Source: Streptomyces sp. SW4 | GTDB lineage: Bacteria > Actinomycetota > Actinomycetes > Streptomycetales > Streptomycetaceae | DNA length: 64,000 nt | Assembly: GCA_003248315.1 (NCBI GenBank) | Contig: QKWM01000004.1 | Coordinates: forward strand, 2,973,001-3,037,000 | Direction: 5' to 3' | Program-made: the position numbers and the translations under genes | Notes under the pieces: model-generated | What the model was told of the DNA's origin: nothing | What the model saw: the letters and a program-made list of their open reading frames with translations, nothing else | Database searches by the model: none | Shown here: one piece after another, positions 9,901 to 18,850 of the stretch | How the letters are laid out: every line of letters starts with the position of its first letter | Position numbering within the stretch: position 1 is the stretch's first letter

Positions 9901-11427
9901 CACCGCGGGCAGGGGCGCCGAGCCGCCGGGCGCCACCCGGTCGGCGGTGCCCAGCCGTACCGTGAGCGCCTCCGGGTGTCCGGGGCCGCGCTCCCACAGC
10001 CGGGGGCCGGGGCCCAGCGCCGTCAGGAGCAGCGCGGCCGGGTCCGGCCACCGCTCCGGCACCGGAGGCGCGGCGACCGGAGCCTCGGCGGCCACGGTCT
10101 CGCCGGCCGGTTCCGCGTCGTACGCCGGCTGCCCGGCCGTGCCCTGCTCGCCGCGCCCGCCGGTCAGCCGCCGGGCCCATGCCGCGAGCCCCCGCGCCTG
10201 CGCACGCCCTGGGGACGTCGGTACCCCGCACCGGCGTGCCCTTGCGCCCGCCGGTGCGGTCGCCGCGGTCCGGGTCCGGGGCGCCGGTTCCGGACCGGCC
10301 CGCGTGGGCGGCGTGCGCCGGGTCCGTCCCGTGGGCGGGGACGGCCCCCGCCGGGCGGCCGGGTCCGCCCCGGCGCCGTGGCTCTCGATCGACGGGGCGC
10401 CGCCCTGGCCCGGGACGCTCGGCCCCTGCGCGCCGCCGTGCCCGCGGGCGCCGGGCGCGGCGTCGGAGGCACCCCAGCCCGCCGTGCCGTACGCGTGCGG
10501 GGCGGCCTCGTCCGGCATCCCGTGCGTGCCCGTCGCGTGTATGTCGGCCGGTCCGTGCGTGCCCGCCGGTCCGTGTGTGTCCCGGAGGCCCTGTGGGTCC
10601 CGGAGTCCGTAAGAGTCCGGCAGCCCATGCGCGCCCCCCGCACGCACGCCTGCCGCCACGCCCCTGTGGGCCGGCGCCGCCACGCCCCCGTCGGCCGCCG
10701 CCACGCCCCCGTCGGCGGCCCCGGCGATCACGCCCCCGGCGATCACGCTCCCGTCGGCGGGCACGGCGACCCGCACGTGCCCCTCGCCGTCCGGCGTCGT
10801 CGCCACCCGCTCCGCGCCGCCGCGCCCCGGCGCCAGCCGCAGCGCGGACTCGCCGATCCGCAGCAGGGCGCCCGGCGCGAACGGGACGGGGCGGTCGCCC
10901 ACCCGGGCGCCGTCCAGCGTGGTGCCGTTCGTCGAGCCGAGGTCGGCGACCGAGACCCGGCCGTCGGCGGCGACGGTCACCGCGCAGTGGAACCGGGAGA
11001 CGTCGGGGTCGTCGAGGGCGACGTCGGCGTCGGCGGAGCGGCCGAGCCGGATCTGGCCGCCGTGCAGCAGATGGACGCCGCCCGCGTCGGGCCCGGCGAC
11101 CACATGGAGCCGGGCCGGGGCGTCGTCCGCCTCCGGATGCGGCTCCGGCTCGCCGGGGGCGCCCAGCGTCAGCACGGCGCCGTCGATCAGCGGGGGCTCG
11201 CCCAGCGTGCAGCGCTGGGGGTCGAGGCGCCGGGCACCGGCGTACAGCACGACCGAACCGGAAGCGGAGGGGTCGCCGCCGGGGAGGGCCGAGGCCAGCG
11301 CCGACGCCACCGCGGCCAGCGCCGTGCCGGCCGGCGCGGTGATCAGCACGTCGCAGCTCGCGGCACGGTCCGGCGCCGCTGCGGAGGACGGGCGCAGCGG
11401 GTCCACGACGGTCAGCCGGATCTGCAT
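6961..11427 (-). CDS. FHA-domain FtsK/SpoIIIE-type ATPase resembling EssC (multiple frame breaks)
   Basis: ATG at 11427 follows GGGGAAG at good spacing; repaired length is about 1490 residues. Order: a small N-terminal beta-rich domain; an FHA domain at about residues 105-190 with GRS, SRFH and GSTNGT; a long disordered Gly/Pro/Ala stretch; an EccC/EssC-like segment with LWERGPGHPEALTVRLG; a second disordered stretch; then an ATPase core with Walker A GPAGSGRT near 8105, TDVPHVTTHLTAND, and Walker B RLVVVVDDLDAL near 7440. Walker A has Arg in place of the catalytic Lys. I see no membrane helices and no WXG100 gene nearby, so a type VII secretion role is doubtful. Breaks are near 10365, 10200, 9112, 8745, 8480, 8330, 7840 and 7540. 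It is divergent from pkaA, suggesting it reads kinase output. Confidence 0.8.
7678..7768. repeat. GGTGCC/GGTACC hexamer repeat encoding a Thr-Gly tract inside the ATPase gene
   Basis: Alternating CCGGTG, CCGGTA and GGTGCC hexamers run for about 90 bases and in the coding frame give a (T-G)n tract. The tract separates the RLVAQRT helix from the Walker B region, so a low-complexity linker is inserted inside the nucleotide-binding domain rather than between domains. Repeat number is likely to vary between strains. Confidence 0.65.
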
Positions 11428-11865
11428 CACTTCCCCACCGCCACACGAGCACGTCGGCCAGTACGGGAGGCATCCTCGCACCTGCCACCGACAACACGCC
11501 CGCCGCCCGCCTTCAAATGATCTTGATTGGTCGGCTCTGCCCGCAAAAGTGCCTGACCAGTGGCGCCCGGGTGATCGTTCGAGCGCCGCTTGAGATCGGT
11601 CACGTCCGGGCCCGGCAACCAACGGACCGGGCCGAGCGTCTTTCCTTCGAACACCCGCCGGAAGCGGAACGGCCGGCGCAGGTCGGGGACGGCCCGGGGA
11701 CCGCCCGCCGGACCACGACCCGGCCGGCCGCGGGGCCGCGGGGTGACCGGCCGCGGGACTCGGGGAGATCACCACCGGATCACCGGATCACGACGGCCCG
11801 GTGCCGCCCGCGCGGCGGCATTACAGTGGGTCGGAAACGCCAGCAAGCAACAGGGAGCGCATGAC
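11428..11865. promoter_or_regulatory. Divergent promoter region between the FHA/FtsK gene and pkaA
   Basis: This 438-base non-coding stretch serves two outward genes. On the plus side TACAGT (11822-11827) is a plausible -10, 34-39 bases before the pkaA GTG. A direct repeat CCGGATCA lies twice in tandem near 11778-11794. The AT-richest part, around 11512-11535, is the likely start region for the leftward gene. No ORF with coding character was found. Confidence 0.45.
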
Positions 11866-13595
11866 GTGCGGCCGGTAGGCAGCAAGTACCTCCTCGAGGA
11901 ACCGCTCGGACGCGGTGCCACGGGGACCGTCTGGCGAGCCCGCCAGCGCGAGACCGCGGGCGCCGAGGCGGCCGTACCCGGACAGCCCGGCGAGACCGTC
12001 GCGATCAAGGTCCTCAAGGAGGAGCTCGCGAACGACGCCGACGTCGTGATGCGCTTCCTGCGGGAGCGGTCCGTGCTGCTCCGGCTGACCCACCCGAACA
12101 TCGTCCGGGTCCGCGACCTGGTCGTCGAGGGCGACCTGCTGGCGCTGGTCATGGACCTCGTCGACGGCCCCGACCTGCACCGCTACCTGCGCGAGAACGG
12201 CCCCTTCACGCCGGTCGCCGCCAGCCTGCTGACCGCGCAGATCGCCGACGCGCTCGCCGCCAGCCACGCCGACGGCGTCGTCCACCGCGACCTGAAGCCG
12301 GCCAACGTCCTGCTCAAGCAGGACGGCGGCGAGATGCACCCGATGCTCACCGACTTCGGCATCGCCCGCCTCGCCGACTCGCCCGGCCTCACCCGCACCC
12401 ACGAGTTCGTCGGCACGCCCGCGTACGTGGCGCCGGAGTCCGCCGAGGGCCGCCCGCAGACCTCCGCCGTCGACGTCTACGGCGCCGGAATCCTGCTGTA
12501 CGAGCTGGTCACCGGCCGTCCCCCGTTCTCCGGCGGCTCCGCCCTCGAAGTACTGCACCAGCACCTGAGCGCCGAGCCGCGCCGCCCGTCGACGGTCCCG
12601 GACCCGCTCTGGACGGTCATCGAGCGCTGCCTGCGCAAGAACCCCGACGAGCGTCCCAGCGCCGAGAACCTCGCCCGCGGCCTGCGCACCGTCGCCGAGG
12701 GCATCGGCGTGCACGCGAACTCCGCGCAGATCGCCGCCGCCGAGGGCGTGGGAGCGCTGCTGGTCCCGGACCCGGCGCCCGCCCCGGTGCCCGACACGCC
12801 CGGTGCCGCCGACCCCACACAGGTGCTGCCGCAGGGCGCGGGGGCGTACGACCCGAACGCCGCGACCAGTGTCCTGCCGCACACCGGCGGCCCCGCCGGC
12901 GCCGCCGACCCCACCTCCGTCCTGCCGCACCGGGGCGCGGCCGACCCGACCGCCGTGATGCCCCCGGTCCCGCCGGGACAGCCCGGTCAGCAGGGGCAGC
13001 AGGGGCAGCAGGGCCGGCCCGGCCAGGGCGGGGGACCCGAGGACCCGCACCCCTGGCAGAACCAGCTCCGCGCCGCCCGCGACCGCAACGAGCAGACGCA
13101 GATCCAGTACCTCGACCCCGCCGAGGACCCGCTGCGGCGCCGCCCGCAGCGCCAGGTCGCCCGGCCGCAGCAGCAGCCGCAGCGCCCCCGCAGGGCTACG
13201 GACAGCCGCCGCAGGGCCGGCCGCAGCGGTACGCCACGCCCCAGCCCCAGCAGCCCCCGCAGCACCAGCCGCAGCGGTACGCCCCGGCGCCCACGCCGGA
13301 GCCGCAGCGCCCCCGCCGCGAGCCCCGGCCGCCGCGGCAGCGCAGCGCCAACCCCATGCGCATCCCTGGGCTGGGCTGCCTCAAGGGCTGCCTGTTCACG
13401 ATCGTCGTCCTGTTCGTGGCCGGCTGGCTGGTCTGGGAGCTGAGCCCGCTGCAGGAGTGGATCGGCACCGGCAAGGGCTACTGGGACCAGATCACCACCT
13501 GGATCGGCGACGTCACGTCCTGGATCCAGGACCTGGGCGGCGGCAGCGGCGACACCGGCGGCGCGTCCGGCGGCACCGGTTCCGGCACCGGCTGA
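11866..13595 (+). CDS. pkaA: Serine/threonine protein kinase PkaA
   Basis: GTG at 11866 is chosen because GGGAG lies 9 bases upstream and it opens directly into the kinase fold. Kinase motifs: G-loop LGRGATGTVW, VAIKVL lysine, catalytic HRDLKPANV, LTDFGIA (DFG) and GTPAYVAPE (APE), spanning about residues 8-270. The tail carries four T-x-V-[LM]-P-type repeats (DPTQVLP, ATSVLP, DPTSVLP, DPTAVMP), a Pro/Gln-rich stretch, then one membrane helix (LKGCLFTIVVLFVAGWLVW) and a short Gly/Ser-rich extracellular end without PASTA domains. A frame break near 13187 needs one base; repaired length is 576 residues. It is adjacent to pkaB and divergent from an FHA protein. Order and type match SCO2974 (from memory). 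Confidence 0.9.
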
Positions 13596-13752
13596 CCGTC
13601 CACCGCCCGGCCTTCGACCGGCCTTCGACCCGGCCGGCGTGCGGCCAGGTTGGCGACTTGTCGACATCCGGAGGGTGATTTCCGCCTCCGCGGTGAAGGC
13701 CGGCTCTCCGTACGCGTAGTTTTGACGACAACACGCGTCGGTAGGAGCAGTC

Positions 13753-14994
13753 TTGGCACGGAAGATCGGCAGCCGGTACACCGCCCATCAGATCCTCGGG
13801 CGGGGCAGTGCCGGCACGGTGTGGCTGGGCGAGGGGCCGGACGGCCCCGTCGCGATCAAGCTCCTGCGCGAGGACCTGTCCTCGGACCAGGAACTCGTCG
13901 GCCGGTTCGTGCAGGAGCGGACCGCCCTGCTGGGCCTGGAGCACCCGAACGTCGTCTCGGTGCGCGACTTGGTCGTCGACGGCAACGACCTGGCCCTGGT
14001 GATGGACCTGGTGCGGGGCACCGACCTGCGCACCCGCCTGGACCGGGACCGCCGCCTGGCGCCCGAGGCCGCCGTCGCCATCGTCGCCGACGTCGCCGAC
14101 GGACTGGCCGCCGCGCACGCCGCCGGCGTCGTCCACCGCGACGTCAAACCGGAGAACGTGCTGCTGGACATGCAGGGTCCGCTCGGCCCGGGCGGCTCGC
14201 ACCGCGCCCTGCTGACCGACTTCGGCGTGGCCAAACTCATCGACACCCCGCGCCGCACCCGCGCCACGAAGATCATCGGCACCCCCGACTATCTGGCCCC
14301 GGAGATCGTCGAGGGCCTGCCGCCGCGCGCGTCCGTCGACATCTACGCGCTCGCCACCGTCCTGTACGAGCTGCTGGCGGGCTTCACCCCGTTCGGCGGC
14401 GGCCACCCCGGCGCCGTCCTGCGCCGCCACGTCACCGAGACCGTCGTCCCCCTCCCCGGCATCCCGGACGAGCTGTGGCAGCTGCTCGTGCAGTGCCTGG
14501 CCAAGGCCCCCGCCTCCCGGCTGCGCGCCTCCGAGCTGGCCGCCCGGCTGCGCGAGCTGCTGCCGCTGCTGGCCGGGATGCCGCCGCTGGAGGTGGACGA
14601 GCCCGGTGCCGAGGAGCCCGAGGAGGCCCCCGCCGCCCCGAGGAACCGCTCGCGGCTCCCGGCGAGGCCGCGCGCCGCCGGGGAGCGGTTCCGCTGGTGC
14701 CCGGGGCCAAGCCGGCCGGCTCCAACCGCGACACGCACACGTCCATGCGGGTGCCGGCCCCCGACGAGCTGGCCGGCGGTGCCCGCGGCACCGCCCGCGC
14801 CCCCCGCGCGAGCGGCGCCCCGAGGCCCGGCTCGGCCCGCAACCGCGCCGCCACCCGGCGCCGCCGGGCCGCGCTCGGCGCCGGGGCACTGGCCCTGGCC
14901 GCCGCGCTCGGCGTCGGAACCTGGCTGGCCACGTCCGGTGACGACGCGGGCACGGACCCCCAGGACACCAAGAACTCCGCCCCGCCTCCCCTGA
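13753..14994 (+). CDS. pkaB: Serine/threonine protein kinase PkaB
   Basis: TTG start at 13753, preceded by GTAGGAGCAGTC. The kinase domain fills residues 1-275: LGRGSAGTVW, VAIKLL, HRDVKPENVL, LTDFGVAKL and GTPDYLAPE. An Ala/Pro/Arg-rich juxtamembrane region and one hydrophobic helix (LGAGALALAAALGVGTWL) follow, then a very short exterior tail. The frame breaks near 14635. I place the stop at 14994, which requires two more missing C bases just before it and yields about 414 residues, close to known PkaB. Without those the frame would run through the minisatellite to 15191. No PASTA or sensor domain is present. Confidence 0.85.
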   Translation: MARKIGSRYTAHQILGRGSAGTVWLGEGPDGPVAIKLLREDLSSDQELVGRFVQERTALLGLEHPNVVSVRDLVVDGNDLALVMDLVRGTDLRTRLDRDRRLAPEAAVAIVADVADGLAAAHAAGVVHRDVKPENVLLDMQGPLGPGGSHRALLTDFGVAKLIDTPRRTRATKIIGTPDYLAPEIVEGLPPRASVDIYALATVLYELLAGFTPFGGGHPGAVLRRHVTETVVPLPGIPDELWQLLVQCLAKAPASRLRASELAARLRELLPLLAGMPPLEVDEPGAEEPEEAPAAPRNRSRLPARPRAAGERFRWCPGPSRPAPTATRTRPCGCRPPTSWPAVPAAPPAPPARAAPRGPARPATAPPPGAAGPRSAPGHWPWPPRSASEPGWPRPVTTRARTPRTPRTPPRLP

Positions 14995-15005
14995 CCCGGT
15001 CCGGC

Positions 15006-15165
15006 GGCTCCCCGGCCCCGCGCCCGGCGCCTCCCCGGCCCTGCGCCCGGCGGCTCCCCGGCCCTGCGCCCGGCGGCTCCCCGGCCCTGCGCCCGGCGGC
15101 TCCCCGGCCCTGCGCCCGGCGGCTCCCCGGCCCTGCGCCCGGCCGCTCCCCGGGCCTCGGCCGAC
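15006..15165. repeat. 23-bp tandem minisatellite downstream of pkaB
   Basis: A unit beginning GGCTCCCCGGCCCTGCGCC recurs with exact 23-base spacing (starts at 15006, about 15029, 15052, 15075, 15098 and 15121), about 6.5 copies, degenerating at both ends. 23 is not a multiple of three, so any reading frame through it rotates, arguing it is intergenic. There are no unique spacers, so it is not CRISPR. The copies are self-complementary enough to fold and could double as a terminator for pkaB. Confidence 0.85.
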
Positions 15166-15279
15166 CCCTGCCCGCCCCGGTCCTCCCGTGACCCGCCCTT
15201 CCGCCCTTCGTGGTGCGGCGCACCCGTCCGGTGCCCGCACCCGGCGTGGACCGGCCGGCGGAGCCGTTACGCTGGATGC

Positions 15280-16385
15280 GTGGCAGTCGTCGATGTATCC
15301 GAAGAGCTCAAGTCCCTCTCCTCGACCATGGAGTCGATCGAGGCCGTTCTGGACCTCGACAAGATGAGGGCAGACATCGCCGTGCTCGAGGAGCAGGCGG
15401 CCGCGCCGTCCCTGTGGGACAACCCGGACGAGGCGCAGAAGATCACCAGCCGGCTCTCCCACCTCCAGGCCGAGGTCAGGAAGGCGGAGGCGCTGCGCGG
15501 ACGGATCGACGATCTCGCCGTGCTCTTCGAGATGGCCGAGGAGGAGGACGACCCGGACACCCGCGCCGAGGCCGAGTCCGAGCTGGCCGCGGTCAAGAAG
15601 GCGCTGGACGAGATGGAGGTCCGCACGCTCCTCAGCGGGGAGTACGACGCGCGTGAGGCGCTCGTGAACATCCGCGCGGAGGCCGGCGGCGTCGACGCGG
15701 CCGACTTCGCCGAGAAGCTCCAGCGCATGTATCTGCGCTGGGCCGAACAGCGGGGCTACAAGACCGAGGTCTACGAGACGTCGTACGCGGAAGAGGCCGG
15801 CATCAAGTCGACCACCTTCGCCGTGCAGGCGCCGTACGCCTACGGCACCCTCTCCGTCGAGCAGGGCACGCACCGCCTGGTGCGCATCTCGCCCTTCGAC
15901 AACCAGGGCCGCCGCCAGACCTCCTTCGCCGGCGTCGAGGTGCTCCCCGTCGTCGAGCAGTCCGACCACGTCGACATCGACGAGTCCGAGCTGCGCATCG
16001 ACGTCTACCGCTCCTCCGGCCCGGGCGGCCAGGGCGTGAACACCACGGACTCCGCGGTGCGCATCACTCACATCCCCACCGGCATCGTCGTCTCCTGCCA
16101 GAACGAGCGCTCCCAGATCCAGAACCGCGCCACGGCGATGAACGTCCTCCAGGCCAAGCTGCTGGAGCGGCGCCGCCAGGAGGAGCAGGCCAAGATGGAC
16201 GCCCTCAAGGGCGACGGCGGCAACTCGTGGGGCAACCAGATGCGTTCCTACGTGCTGCACCCCTACCAGATGGTCAAGGACCTGCGGACCGAATTCGAGG
16301 TCGGCAACCCGAGGCCGTCTTCAACGGTGAGATCGACGGTTTCCTCGAGGCCGGTATTCGCTGGCGCAAGCAGCAGGAGAAGTAA
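15280..16385 (+). CDS. prfB: Peptide chain release factor 2
   Basis: Class I release factor that decodes UGA/UAA and triggers peptidyl-tRNA hydrolysis. GTG at 15280 begins MAVVDVSEELKSL. TACGCT sits about 10 bases before it, so the transcript may be leaderless. The catalytic SSGPGGQGVNTTDSAVR (GGQ) is near residue 250. There is no in-frame TGA in the first 30 codons, so the autoregulatory programmed frameshift of enterobacterial prfB is absent, as usual in actinobacteria. The 3' end is out of frame because one C is missing near 16312; restoring it gives the standard ending (GIRWRKQQEK) and 368 residues. Loss of RF2 should be lethal, which is a main argument that the frame breaks in this sequence are errors. 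Confidence 0.95.
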
Positions 16386-16415
16386 CCGGCCCGCGCGGAC
16401 GCCGCTTTGTCGACA

Positions 16416-16447
16416 AGGCAACTGTCGCCCTCCGGCGGCAGTTGCCT
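16416..16447 (+). terminator. prfB terminator
   Basis: AGGCAACTGTCGCC pairs with GGCGGCAGTTGCCT around a CTCC loop (one bulged position), followed by TTTCGTTT. It lies 31 bases after the repaired prfB stop. Confidence 0.85.
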
Positions 16448-16541
16448 TTCGTTTGCCGGTGATGTCCGGGTTTTACATCACACTCACGCCCTTCCTTCTC
16501 CGGCATACATCTCGTACCCGGACATCGCGTACGCAATGACC

Positions 16542-16570
16542 TTGACGTTGCTGGGAAAAATGGGAATGGT
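16542..16570 (+). promoter_or_regulatory. Candidate promoter for the Gly-rich surface protein
   Basis: TTGACG (16542-16547), a 17-base spacer and AATGGT (16565-16570) resemble a housekeeping-type promoter. It leaves a leader of about 120 bases before the ATG at 16698. The rest of the 16448-16697 gap shows nothing else convincing. Confidence 0.4.
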
Positions 16571-16697
16571 GAGGCGCGGCATGCGTATTTCTGGGGCGCA
16601 TGTGAACCGGGGGACGTGACCTACTTGTAGCTGCCCCCGTCGATCACGGCCCGAACGCCGCCTCATCGACTATTCGGCTACTGGGGGTAGCAACTAC

Positions 16698-17611
16698 ATG
16701 ACGAAGAAGACGCGGATCCGTGTCGCGCGCATAGCCGCGGGCGCGGTGATCGCCGCCGGCGCCTCGCTGACCGCTGCGGGTGCGGCGTCCGCCCTCGACA
16801 TCGGCGTGGACGCGGGCGTCGGCAACGAGGGTGTCAACCTCGGTGTGAGCGTGCAGGGCGGCGAGGACGAGCCCGACCCCTGCGACATCGGCACCGGCCC
16901 GGAGTGCGAGGACGGCGGTACGACCGACGGTGGCACCACCGACGGTGGCGCCGACGGCGGCAGCACGGACGGTGGCGCCGCTGACGGCGGCCTGATCGGC
17001 GGCGGCGACGGTGGCGTGATCGGCGGCGGCGACGGTGGTACGGCCGACGGCGGCACCACCGACGGTGGCACGACCGATGGCGGCGTCATCGGCGGCGGCG
17101 ACGGCGGTACGGCCGACGGTGGCGTGATCGGCGGCGGCGACGGCGGTTCGACCGACGGCGGTGCCACGGGCGGCAACGGCGGCAACGGCAACGGCGGCAA
17201 CGGCAACGGTGGCAACACCGGCGGTGACGGCGGCGCCACGGGCGGCAACGGCGGCAACGGCAACGGCGGCAACACCGGCGGCAACGGTGGCAACACCGGC
17301 GGCGACGGCGGTGTCACGGGCGGCAACGGCGGCTCGACCGGCGGCGACGGCGGCTCGGTCGGCGGCGGGGACAACACCGCCCCGACGGCAACAACACCGT
17401 CCCGCAGGAGGAGGGCTCCTCCAACCTGACCGACACCGGCACGGACACCCCGGCCTCCGACGCCTCCGCCCAGGGCAGCGGCAAGGAGCTGGCCGAGACC
17501 GGCGCCACGGAGACCACCTTCCTGGTGATCGGCGCCGCCACCATGATCGCCGGCGGCATCGGCTTCCGTGTGCTGCCGCGCGTCATGGCCGGCCGCGGCG
17601 CGGCTGCCTGA
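16698..17611 (+). CDS. Sortase-anchored Gly/Asp/Asn-rich surface protein (LAETG)
   Basis: The ATG at 16698 follows CTGGGGG. An N-terminal signal peptide (MTKKTRIRVARIAAGAVIAA..., cleavage probably after ASA near residue 33) leads into an acidic segment with two Cys (PDPCDIGTGPEC), then about 150 residues of DGG/GGT/GGN repeats. One frame break near 17385 hides the true C-terminus, SGKELAETGATETTFLVIG, then a hydrophobic helix and a basic tail. LAETG fits the LAXTG motif of Streptomyces class E sortases, so the mature protein should be covalently linked to peptidoglycan. Repaired length is about 304 residues. The repeat domain looks like a flexible wall-spanning stalk with no recognisable ligand domain. 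Confidence 0.85.
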
Positions 17612-17633
17612 GCGTAACCGCGGGCAACACGGC

Positions 17634-17666
17634 GAGGGCCCGGAGCGCACAGCGCTCCGGGCCCTC
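17634..17666. terminator. Bidirectional terminator between convergent genes
   Basis: A perfect 15-bp stem (GAGGGCCCGGAGCGC / GCGCTCCGGGCCCTC) with loop ACA lies between the end of the surface-protein gene (17611, plus) and the end of the zinc-ribbon gene (17679, minus), serving both. Confidence 0.9.
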
Positions 17667-17678
17667 CCTGTGTCCGCG

Positions 17679-17870
17679 TCAGGCGGTCTGGTGGGCCAGC
17701 AGCGCCACCGCCGCGACCAGCACCGCCAGCAGCGCGACCAGCGCCATCGGGTTCAGGCCCGCGAAGAAGTTCTCCTGCTGCAGCCGCTCGCGGTTCGCCC
17801 GGCACACCGGGCACCGGCCCTCGCTCACGGGCGCCGCGCAGTTCGCGCACACCAACCGGTCGTACGTCAT
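17679..17870 (-). CDS. Small zinc-ribbon membrane protein
   Basis: The 63-residue protein starts at 17870, preferred over upstream in-frame codons because AGGAGGG lies 7 bases before the ATG. It begins MTYDRLVCANCAAPVSEGRC and has two Cys knuckles (C-A-N-C and C-P-V-C) spaced for one Zn2+, then a short basic linker and a single C-terminal hydrophobic helix (NPMALVALLAVLVAAVALLA), so the ribbon would face the cytoplasm as a tail-anchored protein. Function is unknown. It is divergent from ftsEX; a 24-base perfect inverted repeat lies in its upstream region. Confidence 0.85.
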   Translation of the reverse strand: MTYDRLVCANCAAPVSEGRCPVCRANRERLQQENFFAGLNPMALVALLAVLVAAVALLAHQTA

Positions 17871-17932
17871 GCGCTCGCCCTCCTTGCACCGCACCGGTGT
17901 ACCGATCCGTCGATTCACGTGTTCACGTACCC

Positions 17933-17956
17933 AACGTTCGCGGCCTCGCGAACGTT
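17933..17956. promoter_or_regulatory. Perfect inverted repeat in the zinc-ribbon/ftsE divergent region
   Basis: AACGTTCGCG-GCCT-CGCGAACGTT is a perfect 10+10 inverted repeat 63 bases upstream of the zinc-ribbon ATG and about 170 bases upstream of ftsE. The dimension and the CGAACGTT half-site suit a dimeric repressor. Further toward ftsE, CCATAC and GTATGG (18065-18085) form a second small dyad containing the likely -10 TATGGT. The regulator is unknown. Confidence 0.5.
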
Positions 17957-18122
17957 CCTCGTTCCACTGTGCCAGGTTCCGCGCGTCGCTGCGCGCCTTC
18001 CCCCGGGGCCGCGGTATGGACAAAACGCGCAACCGGCGCGCAACCCCGACCGGTGACTGCGGTCCCATACCCACTTCGCGTATGGTCACGCACATCTACC
18101 CCCGGCGACCCGTGGTGCATCC

Positions 18123-18812
18123 GTGATCCGATTCGACAACGTCTCCAAGGTCTACCCCAAACAGAACCGCCCCGCCCTCCGGGATGTCTCCCTGGAGGTC
18201 GAGAAGGGTGAGTTCGTGTTCCTCGTGGGGTCCTCCGGCTCCGGAAAGTCCACCTTCCTGCGGCTGATCCTCCGCGAGGAGCGGGCCAGCCACGGACAGG
18301 TGCACGTGCTGGGCAAGGACCTCGCCCGCCTGTCCAACTGGAAGGTGCCGCACATGCGGCGCCAGCTGGGGACCGTCTTCCAGGACTTCCGCCTGCTGCC
18401 GAACAAGACCGTCGGCGAGAACGTGGCCTTCGCCCAGGAGGTCATCGGCAAGTCCCGCGGCGAGATCCGCAAGTCCGTGCCGCAGGTCCTCGACCTGGTC
18501 GGACTCGGCGGCAAGGAGGACCGCATGCCGGGCGAGCTGTCCGGCGGTGAGCAGCAGCGCGTCGCCATCGCGCGGGCCTTCGTCAACCGGCCCAAGCTGC
18601 TGATCGCCGACGAGCCCACCGGCAACCTCGACCCGCAGACCTCCGTCGGCATCATGAAGCTGCTCGACCGCATCAACCGGACGGGCACCACCGTGGTCAT
18701 GGCCACCCACGACCAGAACATCGTGGACCAGATGCGCAAGCGCGTCATCGAGCTGGAGAAGGGCCGCCTCGTCCGCGACCAGGCCCGCGGCGTCTACGGC
18801 TACCAGCACTGA
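18123..18812 (+). CDS. ftsE: Cell division ATP-binding protein FtsE
   Basis: ABC-type ATPase of the FtsEX complex that controls peptidoglycan hydrolases during division and growth. GTG at 18123, 229 residues, intact. Motifs: Walker A GSSGSGKST (about residues 36-44), Q-loop FQDFRLL, signature LSGGEQQRVAIARA, Walker B LLIADEPTGNLD, and H-loop MATHD. It is followed after 38 bases by ftsX; the pair forms a complex on the inner membrane. Confidence 0.97.
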   Translation: MIRFDNVSKVYPKQNRPALRDVSLEVEKGEFVFLVGSSGSGKSTFLRLILREERASHGQVHVLGKDLARLSNWKVPHMRRQLGTVFQDFRLLPNKTVGENVAFAQEVIGKSRGEIRKSVPQVLDLVGLGGKEDRMPGELSGGEQQRVAIARAFVNRPKLLIADEPTGNLDPQTSVGIMKLLDRINRTGTTVVMATHDQNIVDQMRKRVIELEKGRLVRDQARGVYGYQH

Positions 18813-18850
18813 GACCGCACGAGATGCACGGAAAGGCATAACCAGACGCC

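Noticed and set aside
6961..11427. Type VII secretion locus
   Set aside because: Only the EssC-like ATPase is present; no WXG100, EccB/D/E, mycosin or membrane segments in the neighbourhood.
8170..11520. Plus-strand open frame of over 1100 codons opposite the FHA/FtsK gene
   Set aside because: Arg/Pro/Gly-rich antisense shadow produced by high GC; no domains, and the opposite strand carries clear FHA and ATPase motifs.
15006..15165. CRISPR array
   Set aside because: Repeat units abut without unique spacers and no cas genes are present.
15280..15400. Programmed +1 frameshift in prfB
   Set aside because: No in-frame TGA with a slippery CTT and internal Shine-Dalgarno near codon 25; the only break is close to the 3' end and fits a lost C.
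13513..16260. Minus-strand open frame of over 900 codons across pkaB and prfB
   Set aside because: Antisense shadow of two well-supported genes; no recognisable protein features.
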